Source: Porphyromonadaceae bacterium UBA7207 | GTDB lineage: Bacteria > Bacteroidota > Bacteroidia > Bacteroidales > Muribaculaceae | Direction: 5' to 3' | DNA: 54,100 nt | Assembly: GCA_002490635.1 (NCBI GenBank) | Contig: DKUJ01000046.1 | Coordinates: forward strand, 1-54,100 | Part shown: one piece after another, positions 26,334 to 34,505 of the stretch | Layout of the letters: each line of letters opens with the position of its first letter | Numbering within the stretch: position 1 is the first letter of the stretch | The notes under the pieces: model-generated | The model's database searches: none | Told to the model about the DNA's origin: nothing | What the model saw: only the letters and a program-made list of their open reading frames with translations | Made by a program: the position numbers and the translations under genes

Positions 26334-26366
26334 TTTGGCTTTACTATCGACTTATTCGTAATTTTG
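26334..26366 (+). promoter_or_regulatory. Promoter of recO (leaderless or nearly so)
   Basis: TTTG (26334-26337), 21 bases, TAATTTTG (26359-26366). The first in-frame ATG is at 26372, five bases later. Confidence 0.68.
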
Positions 26367-26371
26367 TGGTT

Positions 26372-27100
26372 ATGAACATGAATCTGCATTGCCTGGCTCT
26401 CAGGCATGTGGCCGTGTCCGACAGCCGGAGCCTGCTGTCGGCGTGGAGCCGCGAACTGGGGCGCATCACTCTGGCGTTTCCTTCGGCGACGAGCCGCGAA
26501 GGACGCCGCCGCCGTGCACTCACTCCGCCGATGGCTTTGTTCGAGGGTGTCGCCGAAGTGCGCCCCGGGCGCGAGGTGTTGGCCATGCGCGACCTTTCTC
26601 CACAGGCAGGAAGTGTGGCCACGGCCATGCCTTCGCCGGCCCGCGCGGCCACAGCGGCGGTGCTCGCCGAGATGCTGGATTTGATTTTGCGCCGTTCCGA
26701 GGCCGATATTCCGCTCGACGACTGCCTGAATTCCGGTGCCATGGCACTTGCAACGGCATCCGGCGAGGCGCTGGCGGCTTTCGCTCCCGTTTTTCTGTTC
26801 CGGATCACACGCCATATGGGGATATGCCCCGACATGGAGTCGTACGCCCCGGGAAGGGTGTTCGACATGCGCGAAGGACGCTTCCGCACTTCGCTGCCGT
26901 TGCATGAAGACTACGTGGATACCCAAGGTAGCGCGCTTCTGGCCGCGCTGGCCGCGGCAGACCCGCGTCAGCCCGTGTTGCCGGGAGTGGACCGTCTTGG
27001 GCGTCGGCGCGCTCTGGAGCTTATGGTGCGGTATTTCTCAGTCCACCTGGGAACTCCCGGCACACTGCGTTCGCTTGCGGTTCTCGCGGCGTTCGATTAG
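26372..27100 (+). CDS. recO: DNA repair protein RecO
   Basis: A 242-residue protein (or 240 from the ATG at 26378). The N-terminal OB-fold region has SRSLLSAWSRELGRITLAFP and RRRRALTPPMALFEGVAEVRPG, the usual RecO loading-site pattern, followed by a helical domain with AVLAEMLDLILRRSEAD and FLFRITRHMGICPD. RecO anneals single-stranded DNA and, with RecR, loads RecA. The zinc-finger cysteines of some RecO proteins are absent, as is normal for Bacteroidota. The 3' end overlaps the convergent ABC-2 permease gene by 63 bases. Confidence 0.88.
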   Translation: MNMNLHCLALRHVAVSDSRSLLSAWSRELGRITLAFPSATSREGRRRRALTPPMALFEGVAEVRPGREVLAMRDLSPQAGSVATAMPSPARAATAAVLAEMLDLILRRSEADIPLDDCLNSGAMALATASGEALAAFAPVFLFRITRHMGICPDMESYAPGRVFDMREGRFRTSLPLHEDYVDTQGSALLAALAAADPRQPVLPGVDRLGRRRALELMVRYFSVHLGTPGTLRSLAVLAAFD

Positions 27101-28267
27101 CATCTGGGCTGCAATGGCCGTGCACATATACAGCACGGTGAGTCCCCACAGCCACAGATAGGGGCGGGTGTTGTCGGCTATGGTGGCGGCGTTGTTGTTG
27201 ATGCGCACAAAGCCCTCGATGCCCCATGTCGCCGGGATGATGTCGCCCAGCGCCCTCCACAGAGGCATCATGGCGTATCGGGGCCAGGTGAGACCCGATA
27301 TGAAGAGGAACACAACCGATGTGGCCACAATGAGTATGAAGGGACTCTCGCGCTCGCGCATGAATGGCGCAAGCGACTGCCCCAGGAAAGCTGTGGCAAG
27401 CAGCATGGGCAGTATGAAGGGCAGATACTCCGTGGCGGAGCCGAAGTGCGGCAGGTTGAACATCAGTGGCACTATGTGGAGGTCGTAGAGGGTGAATGCC
27501 GCGTACACGGTCGTGTAGCACAGCGTGCGCCCCCACACCGTTGCCAGCGGCGGGGCTACGACGCCCAGAGGGTCGATGCCGCCGTTGCGGCGCCGGCGCT
27601 CCCGCGAAGTGCCCGCAAGCATGGCGATGCCCAGAAGCATGCTCTGCTGGAGAATGAGTATGAGGATGCCCGGAATCACGAAGGAGGCGAATCCCTGCTG
27701 GGTGTCGCCCAGGAAGTTGCTCTGTGAGCGCACTGGCAGCGAGGCTTCAGCGGAAAGGAACGATTCCATTCCGGCGTTCTCGATACGTTGCTTGGCGATT
27801 TCACCGGTCATCTCTATCTGCAGGTCGGCGAGGGCGGACACGAAGTCGCGGTAGCGCAGAAGCCGGCTCATCTCGGAATAGAAAGTCACGTGCGCCGAGC
27901 GTCCGTTGCCGATTTCCTTGCTGTAATTGGCCGGAATTTCCATGATTCCGAATACTTTGCGCTCTGCCATGAGCCGCTTGGCGTCGGCCATGTTCGGGCA
28001 CTGGGCATATATCTCGATAGTGGGGCTTGCCGAAGCCATGCGCACCAGCTGGCGCGATTCGGCGGTCATGCTGTTGTCCACCACGGCTACGGGAATCTCG
28101 CGTACCAGCTCCTCGTTGTAGATAAGAGTATAGATTATTGGATACACCAGAGGCAGAGCCACGAAGAACAGAAGCACTCCCGGGTCGTGGATGATAGTAC
28201 GCAGTTCGTTGCCGAACACTCTTGCCATGGCGGAGAATCCGCCGGCGATTTTACGGAATGGATTCAT
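27038..28267 (-). CDS. ABC-2 type permease (efflux subunit 2)
   Basis: A 409-residue permease. An N-terminal membrane helix (GVLLFFVALPLVYPIIYTLIY) is followed by a large extracytoplasmic domain and five more helices at about 205-400, as in ABC-2 proteins such as YhhJ/YbhR. A conserved SRERRRRNGGIDPLGV loop and GLTWPRYAMMP segment fit. It lies three bases after a second ABC-2 permease; with TolC and HlyD it would form a drug or lipid efflux machine. Its end overlaps recO by 63 bases. Confidence 0.88.
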   Translation of the reverse strand: MNPFRKIAGGFSAMARVFGNELRTIIHDPGVLLFFVALPLVYPIIYTLIYNEELVREIPVAVVDNSMTAESRQLVRMASASPTIEIYAQCPNMADAKRLMAERKVFGIMEIPANYSKEIGNGRSAHVTFYSEMSRLLRYRDFVSALADLQIEMTGEIAKQRIENAGMESFLSAEASLPVRSQSNFLGDTQQGFASFVIPGILILILQQSMLLGIAMLAGTSRERRRRNGGIDPLGVVAPPLATVWGRTLCYTTVYAAFTLYDLHIVPLMFNLPHFGSATEYLPFILPMLLATAFLGQSLAPFMRERESPFILIVATSVVFLFISGLTWPRYAMMPLWRALGDIIPATWGIEGFVRINNNAATIADNTRPYLWLWGLTVLYMCTAIAAQMLIERRENRKRTQCAGSSQVD

Positions 28268-28270
28268 GCC

Positions 28271-29437
28271 TCAGGGTATGTACACAGGGTTCAACATCGC
28301 TTTTTTGAGGCGCCTTGCCAGCACCCAGCACAGCATGGGAAACACCAGCAGGCCGGCCATGTAGAGGCGCCAGTAGTACATGGGATAGCCGTTGAGGGCA
28401 TTGCCGGAGAACACCAGGAACCAGTAGCGCACCGGTGCCGTCCACGAAAAGGCGGCAATGGCGCCGTACATGTTGTCCACAGGCATGGCGAAGCCGGTGA
28501 AGGAGTAGGACAGCACGCCGAAAAGGGAGCACACGCTGAATGCCATTCGCGGATTGGGCAATGCCGAGCAAACGAACAGCGCGAACGCCTGCGATGCCAC
28601 GGCGAGCAGGAAGGTGGCGGCTATCATCCAGCCCAGCGAGCCGTTCATGGGAAAGTGCTGCCAGCCGAAGAACACCCATGTTATGAACAGGCCGACCGCC
28701 CAGTACACTATCGTGTGCGGCAGCAGCTTGGAGAGCAGCGCCACGCTGATGCGCCCCTTGGCGGTGGCCAGCCACTGGCGCGAAGTACCGTCCTTGATTT
28801 CGCCGCAGACGCTAAGCACGGTCATGAGCATGATCATGAGGGCGTAGGTGGCCATGGTGTAGGAGGGGGTGAGGTAGATGGAGTAGTTCATCCAGGGGTT
28901 GGCCAGCGGGTTGATGTCGAACACAACCGGCTGGAGCATGCCGCCGATGCGTTCGGGGTCTACTCCGAGGCTCACCAGCGTGTTGCGCACCACGCCCCCC
29001 GAGGTAGTCACCGCCACGGTCTTGAAGCCTTTGGTAACCAGTGTGCCGGGCACGAAATATGTCATGTTGGAGAAGTACTCCAGAGTGGGTGTGCGGCCTC
29101 CGAGGGCATCGCTCTCGAAGTTGGCAGGGATTACGAAAAATCCGAACACTTCGCCGCTGCGCACCTTCTCCATGGCCTTGTCGTAGCTTTCCGCATGGTA
29201 GCGCACATCCATGAGCTGGGACGCCTCGATGGTGCGTGTCACCTGGCGCGACATAGGCGAGTGGTCGTAGTCCACCACCGCGGTAGGCAGGCGTTGGGCC
29301 AGTCCTTCGCTGAGCAGGCTCACGAAGAAAAGTGTCACCGCCAGCGGAATAATTATCATTCCTATCAGATATGCCGGCCGGCTGCCCATGCGCGCTATCT
29401 CGCGACGCACTCCGTCGATGAATCCCAGGGAGGCCAT
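28271..29437 (-). CDS. ABC-2 type permease (efflux subunit 1)
   Basis: A 388-residue permease with the same layout: an N-terminal helix (LIGMIIIPLAVTLFFVSLL), an extracytoplasmic domain to about 195, and five further helices including GEIKDGTSRQWLATAKGRI, the coupling-helix-like cytoplasmic loop of ABC-2 proteins, and SYSFTGFAMPVDNMYG. It is only three bases from each neighbour (HlyD upstream at 29441, the second permease downstream at 28267). No ATP-binding protein is encoded in this operon or elsewhere in the window. Confidence 0.88.
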   Translation of the reverse strand: MASLGFIDGVRREIARMGSRPAYLIGMIIIPLAVTLFFVSLLSEGLAQRLPTAVVDYDHSPMSRQVTRTIEASQLMDVRYHAESYDKAMEKVRSGEVFGFFVIPANFESDALGGRTPTLEYFSNMTYFVPGTLVTKGFKTVAVTTSGGVVRNTLVSLGVDPERIGGMLQPVVFDINPLANPWMNYSIYLTPSYTMATYALMIMLMTVLSVCGEIKDGTSRQWLATAKGRISVALLSKLLPHTIVYWAVGLFITWVFFGWQHFPMNGSLGWMIAATFLLAVASQAFALFVCSALPNPRMAFSVCSLFGVLSYSFTGFAMPVDNMYGAIAAFSWTAPVRYWFLVFSGNALNGYPMYYWRLYMAGLLVFPMLCWVLARRLKKAMLNPVYIP

Positions 29438-29440
29438 CTC

Positions 29441-30448
29441 TTATTGCTCGTTGTATATTGCCGACATGCCCGGGCGCAGGTTGCGTACCTCTTCGGTGGG
29501 CCGGGCCTTGATCTGGAAGGTGCGGCTGTCGTAGCTGCCGGTGCTCTTGGTGGAGCGCCATGTGGCATAGGACCCCATGTCGCGGATGTAATACACTTCC
29601 ACTTCTATTTTCTCCCGGTCGAGAGCGGGAATCATCACCTGCACGCGGGCTCCCATGGGCAGGTCGGCAAGGAGCTCCTCGCGTACATTGAAAGTCACCC
29701 AGCGGTCGTTGCGCAGCAGGCTCATGATAGGAGCGCCCAGCGACACCAGCTCGCCTTCCTCGGGGTAAATCTGGTCGATGGTGCCGTCGAAAGGAGCCAC
29801 AAGGTAGGAGTCGGCAAGAAGAGCCTCCACCTGCTGTACCGAGCTGCCGGCGGCGTCCGCCAGGGCGGCGGCGCTCTCGCGGTCTTCGCTCTGTGCGCCG
29901 TCCTGGGCCAGGGAGAGCTGGCTGGCTGCGGCGTCGCGGCCTGCCATGGCGGCATCGTAGGCCGCACGGGCCTCGTCGCGCTTCTGCTCCGACACCACAC
30001 CCTCGCTGTAGAGCCGTTCCATGCGTTCGTATGTCTTGCGTGTTATGGTCACGGCGGCTTCGGCCTGGTTGAGCAGGTCGCGGGCGGCGGAAACAATCTG
30101 TATTCGTGTGCCGGCGTCGATTTTGCGGTTCTGGGCGGCGGCGGCGGCACGGATGGCCTCTGCCTGGCCAAGCTGGGCTTCCACCACAGAGGAATGGATG
30201 TGCACAAGGGTGTCGCCGGCATGCACTGTGTCGCCTTCGGTGGCGTAGAGTTCCACCACACGGCCGGCGAGCTTGCCGGAAATGCGCACGGTAGTGCCTT
30301 CCACCTGCCCCTCGATGAAGTCGTCGGGGCGGTTCATGAACACGAAACCTGTTATGGCCACGGCGGCCACGGCAAGTACAATGATTCCTATGGCGACAAG
30401 CAGGGACCTGGAACCCTGTTTTCTTTCAATATTGTTGTCTGTGGGCAT
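29441..30448 (-). CDS. HlyD-family membrane fusion protein
   Basis: A 335-residue adaptor: one N-terminal membrane helix (LLVAIGIIVLAVAAVAITGFVF), a lipoyl-like half (GKLAGRVVELYATEGDTVHAGDTL), a coiled-coil hairpin at about 90-200, the second lipoyl half (VAPFDGTIDQIYPEEGELVSLGAPI) and a beta-barrel end. It bridges the inner-membrane permeases and the TolC-like channel. The tolC gene ends 12 bases upstream and the first permease begins three bases downstream. Confidence 0.93.
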   Translation of the reverse strand: MPTDNNIERKQGSRSLLVAIGIIVLAVAAVAITGFVFMNRPDDFIEGQVEGTTVRISGKLAGRVVELYATEGDTVHAGDTLVHIHSSVVEAQLGQAEAIRAAAAAQNRKIDAGTRIQIVSAARDLLNQAEAAVTITRKTYERMERLYSEGVVSEQKRDEARAAYDAAMAGRDAAASQLSLAQDGAQSEDRESAAALADAAGSSVQQVEALLADSYLVAPFDGTIDQIYPEEGELVSLGAPIMSLLRNDRWVTFNVREELLADLPMGARVQVMIPALDREKIEVEVYYIRDMGSYATWRSTKSTGSYDSRTFQIKARPTEEVRNLRPGMSAIYNEQ

Positions 30449-30460
30449 GTTGTAAAGTAT

Positions 30461-31963
30461 TTAGCGGTATAAAGTTCCGAGGGCTTTGCTGAGATAGGTC
30501 TGGCACATCTGTATGTCGATCATGGCGTCGATCTGTTCGGAATGAGCCTTCAGCCATGCTGTCTGCGCGGCCATTACAAGCTCGGCGGTGGTCACGCCCT
30601 CGCTGAAGCCTATGGTGGCCGAGCGCAGATTCTCGTCGGCGCTGGCGAGATTGCTCTGGGTCATGGCATAGGTGCGGTAGGCTTCCTGGGTGCGGAACGA
30701 TGCCTGGCTCACCTGCAGCGACACCATTTCGCGGGCGTCGTCGAGCTGCAGGCGTCGTATCACCTCGTCGCTTTCGGCGGCACGGTATTTGTTGTAGTTG
30801 CCGCCCCAGTGCCAGATGGGAATCTTCACCATGGCTCCCACGGAGAAGGCTCCCCTGAAACGTTTGCTGAAGCCGTTGAACATGTTCGGGTTGGAGAACT
30901 CATAGCTGCCGACAAGCACAACACTCGGCAGCATGTCGCTCATGGCCACCCTTTTCTGCTGGCGGGCCACTTCCACACCCTGGTCGAGAGCGCGGAGGTC
31001 GGGGCGCCGGGCGTAGACCTGTTCCATATCGTATCGCTCTGCGGCCTCGCCCGATGGCACGGCACCTTCGTTGTCTTCGTCGGCGAGTGTGAACACCGTG
31101 TTCACCGGCAGGCCGCACACCTGGGAAAGGGCCATGCGTGCCAGAACAAGGCCGTTGTCGACCTTGAGCATATCCACTTTAGCGGAGTTGAGTTTCACGT
31201 CGACACTGAGCACGTCGCTGCGTGTGGCCACGCCTTCGCGATACATCAGCGATACATTGCGGTGCAGCGTATCCAGCAGGTTCACATAGCTTTGGGCGAG
31301 TTTCTGCTTGGCCTTGAGCGACACCACCATCCAGTAGGCGGCATCCACGGCGTAAATCACATTCTCGGCCTCGGCGATGTGCATCTCGCGTGCGGCGGCC
31401 TCGGCGGCGCGTGTAATCTTGTTCATGGCCACGATTTTGCCGCCCATGAATACCGGCTGGGTGAGGGTGATGGCCCCGAAGAACACGTTGTGGATGTCGT
31501 AGGTGAGGGCTTCCTTGGGCAGCAGTGCCACCTGGGAGGGTATGTACTGCCCGTCGGGGCCTTTTACAGGCTCGCCCGTGAGCGGGTTCTTGACAATATC
31601 GAACTGGTAGCTTTTGGTCTCGATGTCGAAGGTCTTCACCGGCAGATACTGGTCGCTGCCTATGACGGAAATCTCACGCTGGTTGTACATGTATCCGCCG
31701 GCGAAGTCGATGGCCGGAAGATATGCGGCGAAGGCCTGGCTGTTCTGGTAGCCGGCCTTGCGCACCTGCTGGCGCGAAATCATCAGCTGCTTGTTGTTCG
31801 CCAGCGCCATGGCGCGGCAGGAGTCGAGGGGGACGATTCCCCCCATGGTAACGGTGTGACTCACCGGAGGCATGGCCTGCGGCGAAGGCTGTGCCGGTGC
31901 GGCGGCGCAGCCGGCCAGTGCGGCGGCGAGGAAGTAGCGCCGGATGTGTTTTATAACCTGCAT
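30461..31963 (-). CDS. TolC-family outer-membrane efflux protein
   Basis: A 500-residue exported protein. A signal peptide (RRYFLAAALAGCAAAPAQ) precedes two repeated TolC modules, recognisable by LDSCRAMALANNKQLMISRQQV with its NPxL-like start, long helices, and DLRALDQGVEVARQQKRVAMSDMLPSVVL. It should form the outer-membrane channel of the efflux system. First gene of the operon on the minus strand, divergent from the AraC regulator. I found no TAnnTTTG box in front of it, so expression may need activation. Confidence 0.92.
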   Translation of the reverse strand: MQVIKHIRRYFLAAALAGCAAAPAQPSPQAMPPVSHTVTMGGIVPLDSCRAMALANNKQLMISRQQVRKAGYQNSQAFAAYLPAIDFAGGYMYNQREISVIGSDQYLPVKTFDIETKSYQFDIVKNPLTGEPVKGPDGQYIPSQVALLPKEALTYDIHNVFFGAITLTQPVFMGGKIVAMNKITRAAEAAAREMHIAEAENVIYAVDAAYWMVVSLKAKQKLAQSYVNLLDTLHRNVSLMYREGVATRSDVLSVDVKLNSAKVDMLKVDNGLVLARMALSQVCGLPVNTVFTLADEDNEGAVPSGEAAERYDMEQVYARRPDLRALDQGVEVARQQKRVAMSDMLPSVVLVGSYEFSNPNMFNGFSKRFRGAFSVGAMVKIPIWHWGGNYNKYRAAESDEVIRRLQLDDAREMVSLQVSQASFRTQEAYRTYAMTQSNLASADENLRSATIGFSEGVTTAELVMAAQTAWLKAHSEQIDAMIDIQMCQTYLSKALGTLYR

Positions 31964-32174
31964 ACTGGATGAGATGTCGGATGCTTGTTGTTGAACGTGT
32001 CTGCGCAGCCAGCCCCTGAGCTTGTGCCGTGCAATATTCTAACCCGCGACAATGCCGGATTGTTGACACGGATATGCGGATAACTGGTGAATTTTCGACT
32101 GCAAAGTTCGTCACTATCGTATGTGTGGAAAAGTGCGGATTGGCGCTATGTTTGGAGTAAATGGCGCTTTTTAA

Positions 32175-32202
32175 GGTTCGATGGCACAATTTCAGGTGCG
32201 AT
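32175..32202. promoter_or_regulatory. Candidate AraC operator: two tandem half-sites 20 bp apart
   Basis: GGTTCGAT (32175-32182) and GGTGCGAT (32195-32202) are direct repeats 20 bases apart, two helical turns, with extended similarity TTTnAGGTnCGAT. A second tandem pair, TGGCGCT at 32141-32147 and 32162-32168, is 21 bases apart. AraC proteins commonly bind such tandem half-sites; binding here is inferred. Confidence 0.45.
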
Positions 32203-32208
32203 AATTGC

Positions 32209-32216
32209 TATATTTG
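32209..32216 (+). promoter_or_regulatory. Promoter -7 box of the araC-like gene
   Basis: TATATTTG seven bases after the second operator half-site, 43 bases before the ATG at 32260. No TTTG at -33. The leader holds a three-codon open frame (ATG at 32234) that may be accidental. Confidence 0.5.
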
Positions 32217-32259
32217 TCGCATTGATTAGCCCTATGGTCAACTAAAGCGACCTTCTCTC

Positions 32260-33144
32260 ATGGTTTATAGCACTATCTCCATCGCTGACCTGATACAGCG
32301 CATAACACCCGACGATGCCGCATACTTTCCCAACGGAAAGGTTCTGGTCACGAAGGTGGAAGGTCTGTCGTTGTTTGTAAATCCCGTGAAACTCAGCGCG
32401 GTCACGGCGCTGGTGTGCCTCAGCGGGGAAATCGACGGCCGCATCAACCTGAAAAAATATCATGTGGTGGAGAACGACATGTTCATATGCCTTCCCGGCG
32501 ACATGCTCCAGATTCACAGCGCCGACAACGTGCAGGCGTATGCCGTGCTGCTGTCGTCTGACTATCTCAACGAGATGCACATCGATTTGAACGTGCGCAC
32601 CGATACATACATGGCCGTGCGGAACAATGCCGTAACCAGCCTGTCACGCGAGGACATCATGGAGCTGGCGCCGTACTTCACTCTGTTGCAGAAGTATCTG
32701 AGAAAAAACAATCCGCAGATTGTCCGCGGGCTGGTGCAGGCGCTGGCGCATACCATAATAGCACTGCGCAAGGAGCATATGCCCGAAAAGAACGTCGAGG
32801 ATTATGCGCGAGAGACACGCGCGCAGCAGATTTTCGACCGCTTCATATATCTCCTCGACTCATACCACACAAAAGAGAGATGCCTGAAATTCTACGCCGG
32901 TAAAATGGCGCTCACCACCAAATACATGTCCTTGATGATCAAGGCTTATAGCGGAAAAAGTGCTCTCGAGTGGCTTAACGAGTATGTGATAATGGAAGCC
33001 AGGCTGTTGCTGGACTATACCGACCTTACCGTGCAGGAAATATCGTATCGTCTGAATTTTCCCACACAGTCCGCTTTCGGGAAATATTTCAGACAGCAGG
33101 TGGGTGTAAGCCCCAAATCCTACCGGCTGGCGGGAGGTAGATGA
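32260..33144 (+). CDS. AraC-family transcriptional regulator
   Basis: A 294-residue protein with an N-terminal cupin-like sensor half (LVCLSGEIDGRINLKKYHVVENDMFICLPGD) and a C-terminal pair of helix-turn-helix motifs (about 190-290), including YAGKMALTTKYMSLMIKAYSG and ISYRLNFPTQSAFGKYFRQQVGVSP. It is divergent from the TolC-HlyD-ABC-2 operon and probably controls it, perhaps in response to the exported compound; this is inferred from position. It ends 18 bases before the end of the convergent sigma-like gene. Confidence 0.92.
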   Translation: MVYSTISIADLIQRITPDDAAYFPNGKVLVTKVEGLSLFVNPVKLSAVTALVCLSGEIDGRINLKKYHVVENDMFICLPGDMLQIHSADNVQAYAVLLSSDYLNEMHIDLNVRTDTYMAVRNNAVTSLSREDIMELAPYFTLLQKYLRKNNPQIVRGLVQALAHTIIALRKEHMPEKNVEDYARETRAQQIFDRFIYLLDSYHTKERCLKFYAGKMALTTKYMSLMIKAYSGKSALEWLNEYVIMEARLLLDYTDLTVQEISYRLNFPTQSAFGKYFRQQVGVSPKSYRLAGGR

Positions 33145-33162
33145 AATGTCCGGGGAGCTATG

Positions 33163-33801
33163 TCACAGGCTCCGGCTCATCAGCTCGGCGGCGTGTGCCC
33201 GCAGCCGCTTGATGGCGCGGTCGTAGACGTTGTACACCGTCGATGGCGGCTCTCCGAGCTGTGAGGCAAGGCTCTCGCGGAGTTTCAGTGGCCGGCCCGC
33301 GCCGCTGAATGGCTCGCTGAGAAGGAACGTGAACAGGATGTAGCGTTCCCTGGCTGTGAAATTGTCGGCCTCTGCCAGCACCGTGAGCATTATCTCTATT
33401 TCCTTTTCCTTGCGCAGCTTGGCCTCGGTATCGTCGGCAGAGGTGTCGGCACCGGCACGGCAGTCGTCGTAGGGGATACTGCCCACGGGGTCTTTCTGGC
33501 GGCGCCGGCGTGTGTCGTGGAGGAAGTTGTCCAGGGCATGGGCTATGTAGAGCCGGGGATTCCGTTCGCCGCGGAGTTTCCTCAGCCGCCACTCGCCTTT
33601 GGCGGTGGGAGCGACAATATGGGCATAGAACTCATGCAGAAGCTCCTCGACATCGTCGTCGTCGCTTCCGGGCATGTTGCGGCGTACCACGGCTTCGAGA
33701 TATCCCCGGTAGTGGATGAGCACAAGTGCGGCCACAGCCTCCACGTCGCCGTTGGAAGCGCGGTCGGCAATGTCCTGCTGATTCACATCGGGGGTCGCCA
33801 T
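33163..33801 (-). CDS. Sigma-70-family-like factor at the end of the dcw operon
   Basis: A 212-residue protein starting MATPDVNQQD. Residues about 15-100 resemble region 2 (HYRGYLEAVVRRNMPG...DVEELLHEFYAHIV), and the C-terminal 60 a region-4 helix-turn-helix (LRESLASQLGEPPSTVYNVYDRAIKRLR). It would bind core RNA polymerase and a promoter -35 region. No anti-sigma partner is adjacent. A longer open frame from 34416 is rejected because it lies out of frame through the sirtuin. It begins two bases after the sirtuin stop and is presumably the last gene of the dcw transcript. Confidence 0.72.
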   Translation of the reverse strand: MATPDVNQQDIADRASNGDVEAVAALVLIHYRGYLEAVVRRNMPGSDDDDVEELLHEFYAHIVAPTAKGEWRLRKLRGERNPRLYIAHALDNFLHDTRRRRQKDPVGSIPYDDCRAGADTSADDTEAKLRKEKEIEIMLTVLAEADNFTARERYILFTFLLSEPFSGAGRPLKLRESLASQLGEPPSTVYNVYDRAIKRLRAHAAELMSRSL

Positions 33802-33803
33802 GC

Positions 33804-34505
33804 TTATTGTCCGCGGAACTCTTCGCGGAGTATGTTCTCGAGGATTGCCATGCCTTTGGTGGCCGGCTGGCGGATTATGTGCACACCCGCGGGCACCTGA
33901 CCGGGGTTGGGGTCGATATAGTAGACGGGAGTGCCCGGCCGCACGTACTGCAGCAGTGCAGCCGCCGGATACACCACCAGCGAAGTGCCTATGATTACGA
34001 ACACATCGGCCTGCGCCACGATTTCCGTCGCGGGCTCGAACATGGGCACCGCTTCCTGGAAGAATACTATATGCGGTCTCACCGCGTGGCCGTCCATGCG
34101 CGTGTCGGGGTCGGTGCCGGTGTCGTAGTCCACGGGGAAGAGCAGCGAAGGGTTGTCGAGGGCGCGCACTTTCATCAGCTCTCCATGCAGGTGGAGCACT
34201 TTCGAGCTGCTGGCACGTTCGTGGAGGTCGTCGACGTTCTGTGTTATCACATGCACATCGAAGTGCTCCTCGAGTCTCCGGAGGATGTCGTGGGCGGCAT
34301 TGGGCCTGACTTTGGCCAGGTCGCGGCGGCGCTCGTTGTAGAAGCGGTGCACCAGTTCCGGATTTCGCGCGAAGCCGTCGGCGCTGGCCACATCCATCAC
34401 CGGATAGTTCTCCCACAGGCCTCCTGCATCACGGAATGTGGAGATGCCGCTTTCGGCGCTTATGCCTGCGCCGGTGGAAACCACCAGGCGCGGTTTAGCG
34501 GTCAT
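33804..34505 (-). CDS. SIR2-family NAD-dependent deacylase lacking the zinc site
   Basis: A 233-residue cytosolic sirtuin. NAD-binding GAGISAESGISTFRDAGGLW is at 12-31, TQNVDDLHERA at 88-98, catalytic histidine H107 in HLHG. YNER (Y56, R59) matches the Y..R pair that lets class III sirtuins (E. coli CobB, SIRT5) accept succinyl or malonyl lysine. The usual four zinc cysteines after HLHG are missing; the whole protein has no cysteine. It overlaps the ftsZ end by 11 bases, so it is co-translated with the division operon. It may adjust acylation of metabolic or division proteins; that is inference. Confidence 0.88.
   Translation of the reverse strand: MTAKPRLVVSTGAGISAESGISTFRDAGGLWENYPVMDVASADGFARNPELVHRFYNERRRDLAKVRPNAAHDILRRLEEHFDVHVITQNVDDLHERASSSKVLHLHGELMKVRALDNPSLLFPVDYDTGTDPDTRMDGHAVRPHIVFFQEAVPMFEPATEIVAQADVFVIIGTSLVVYPAAALLQYVRPGTPVYYIDPNPGQVPAGVHIIRQPATKGMAILENILREEFRGQ

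Noticed and set aside
27788..30472. An 894-codon open frame on the plus strand, antisense to the permeases and HlyD
   Set aside because: Gly/His/Val-rich low-information sequence typical of an antisense shadow; the minus-strand genes are clear members of known families.
32234..32245. A three-codon open frame in the araC leader
   Set aside because: So short a frame is expected by chance and has no regulatory structure around it.
33145..33173. A possible terminator between araC and the sigma-like gene
   Set aside because: Only a 5-bp GGAGC/GCTCC stem without a T-run is present; too weak to call.
33163..34416. A 417-residue version of the sigma-like protein
   Set aside because: The first about 205 residues are out of frame through the sirtuin gene and look like shadow sequence; the start at 33801 fits the family and gene spacing.
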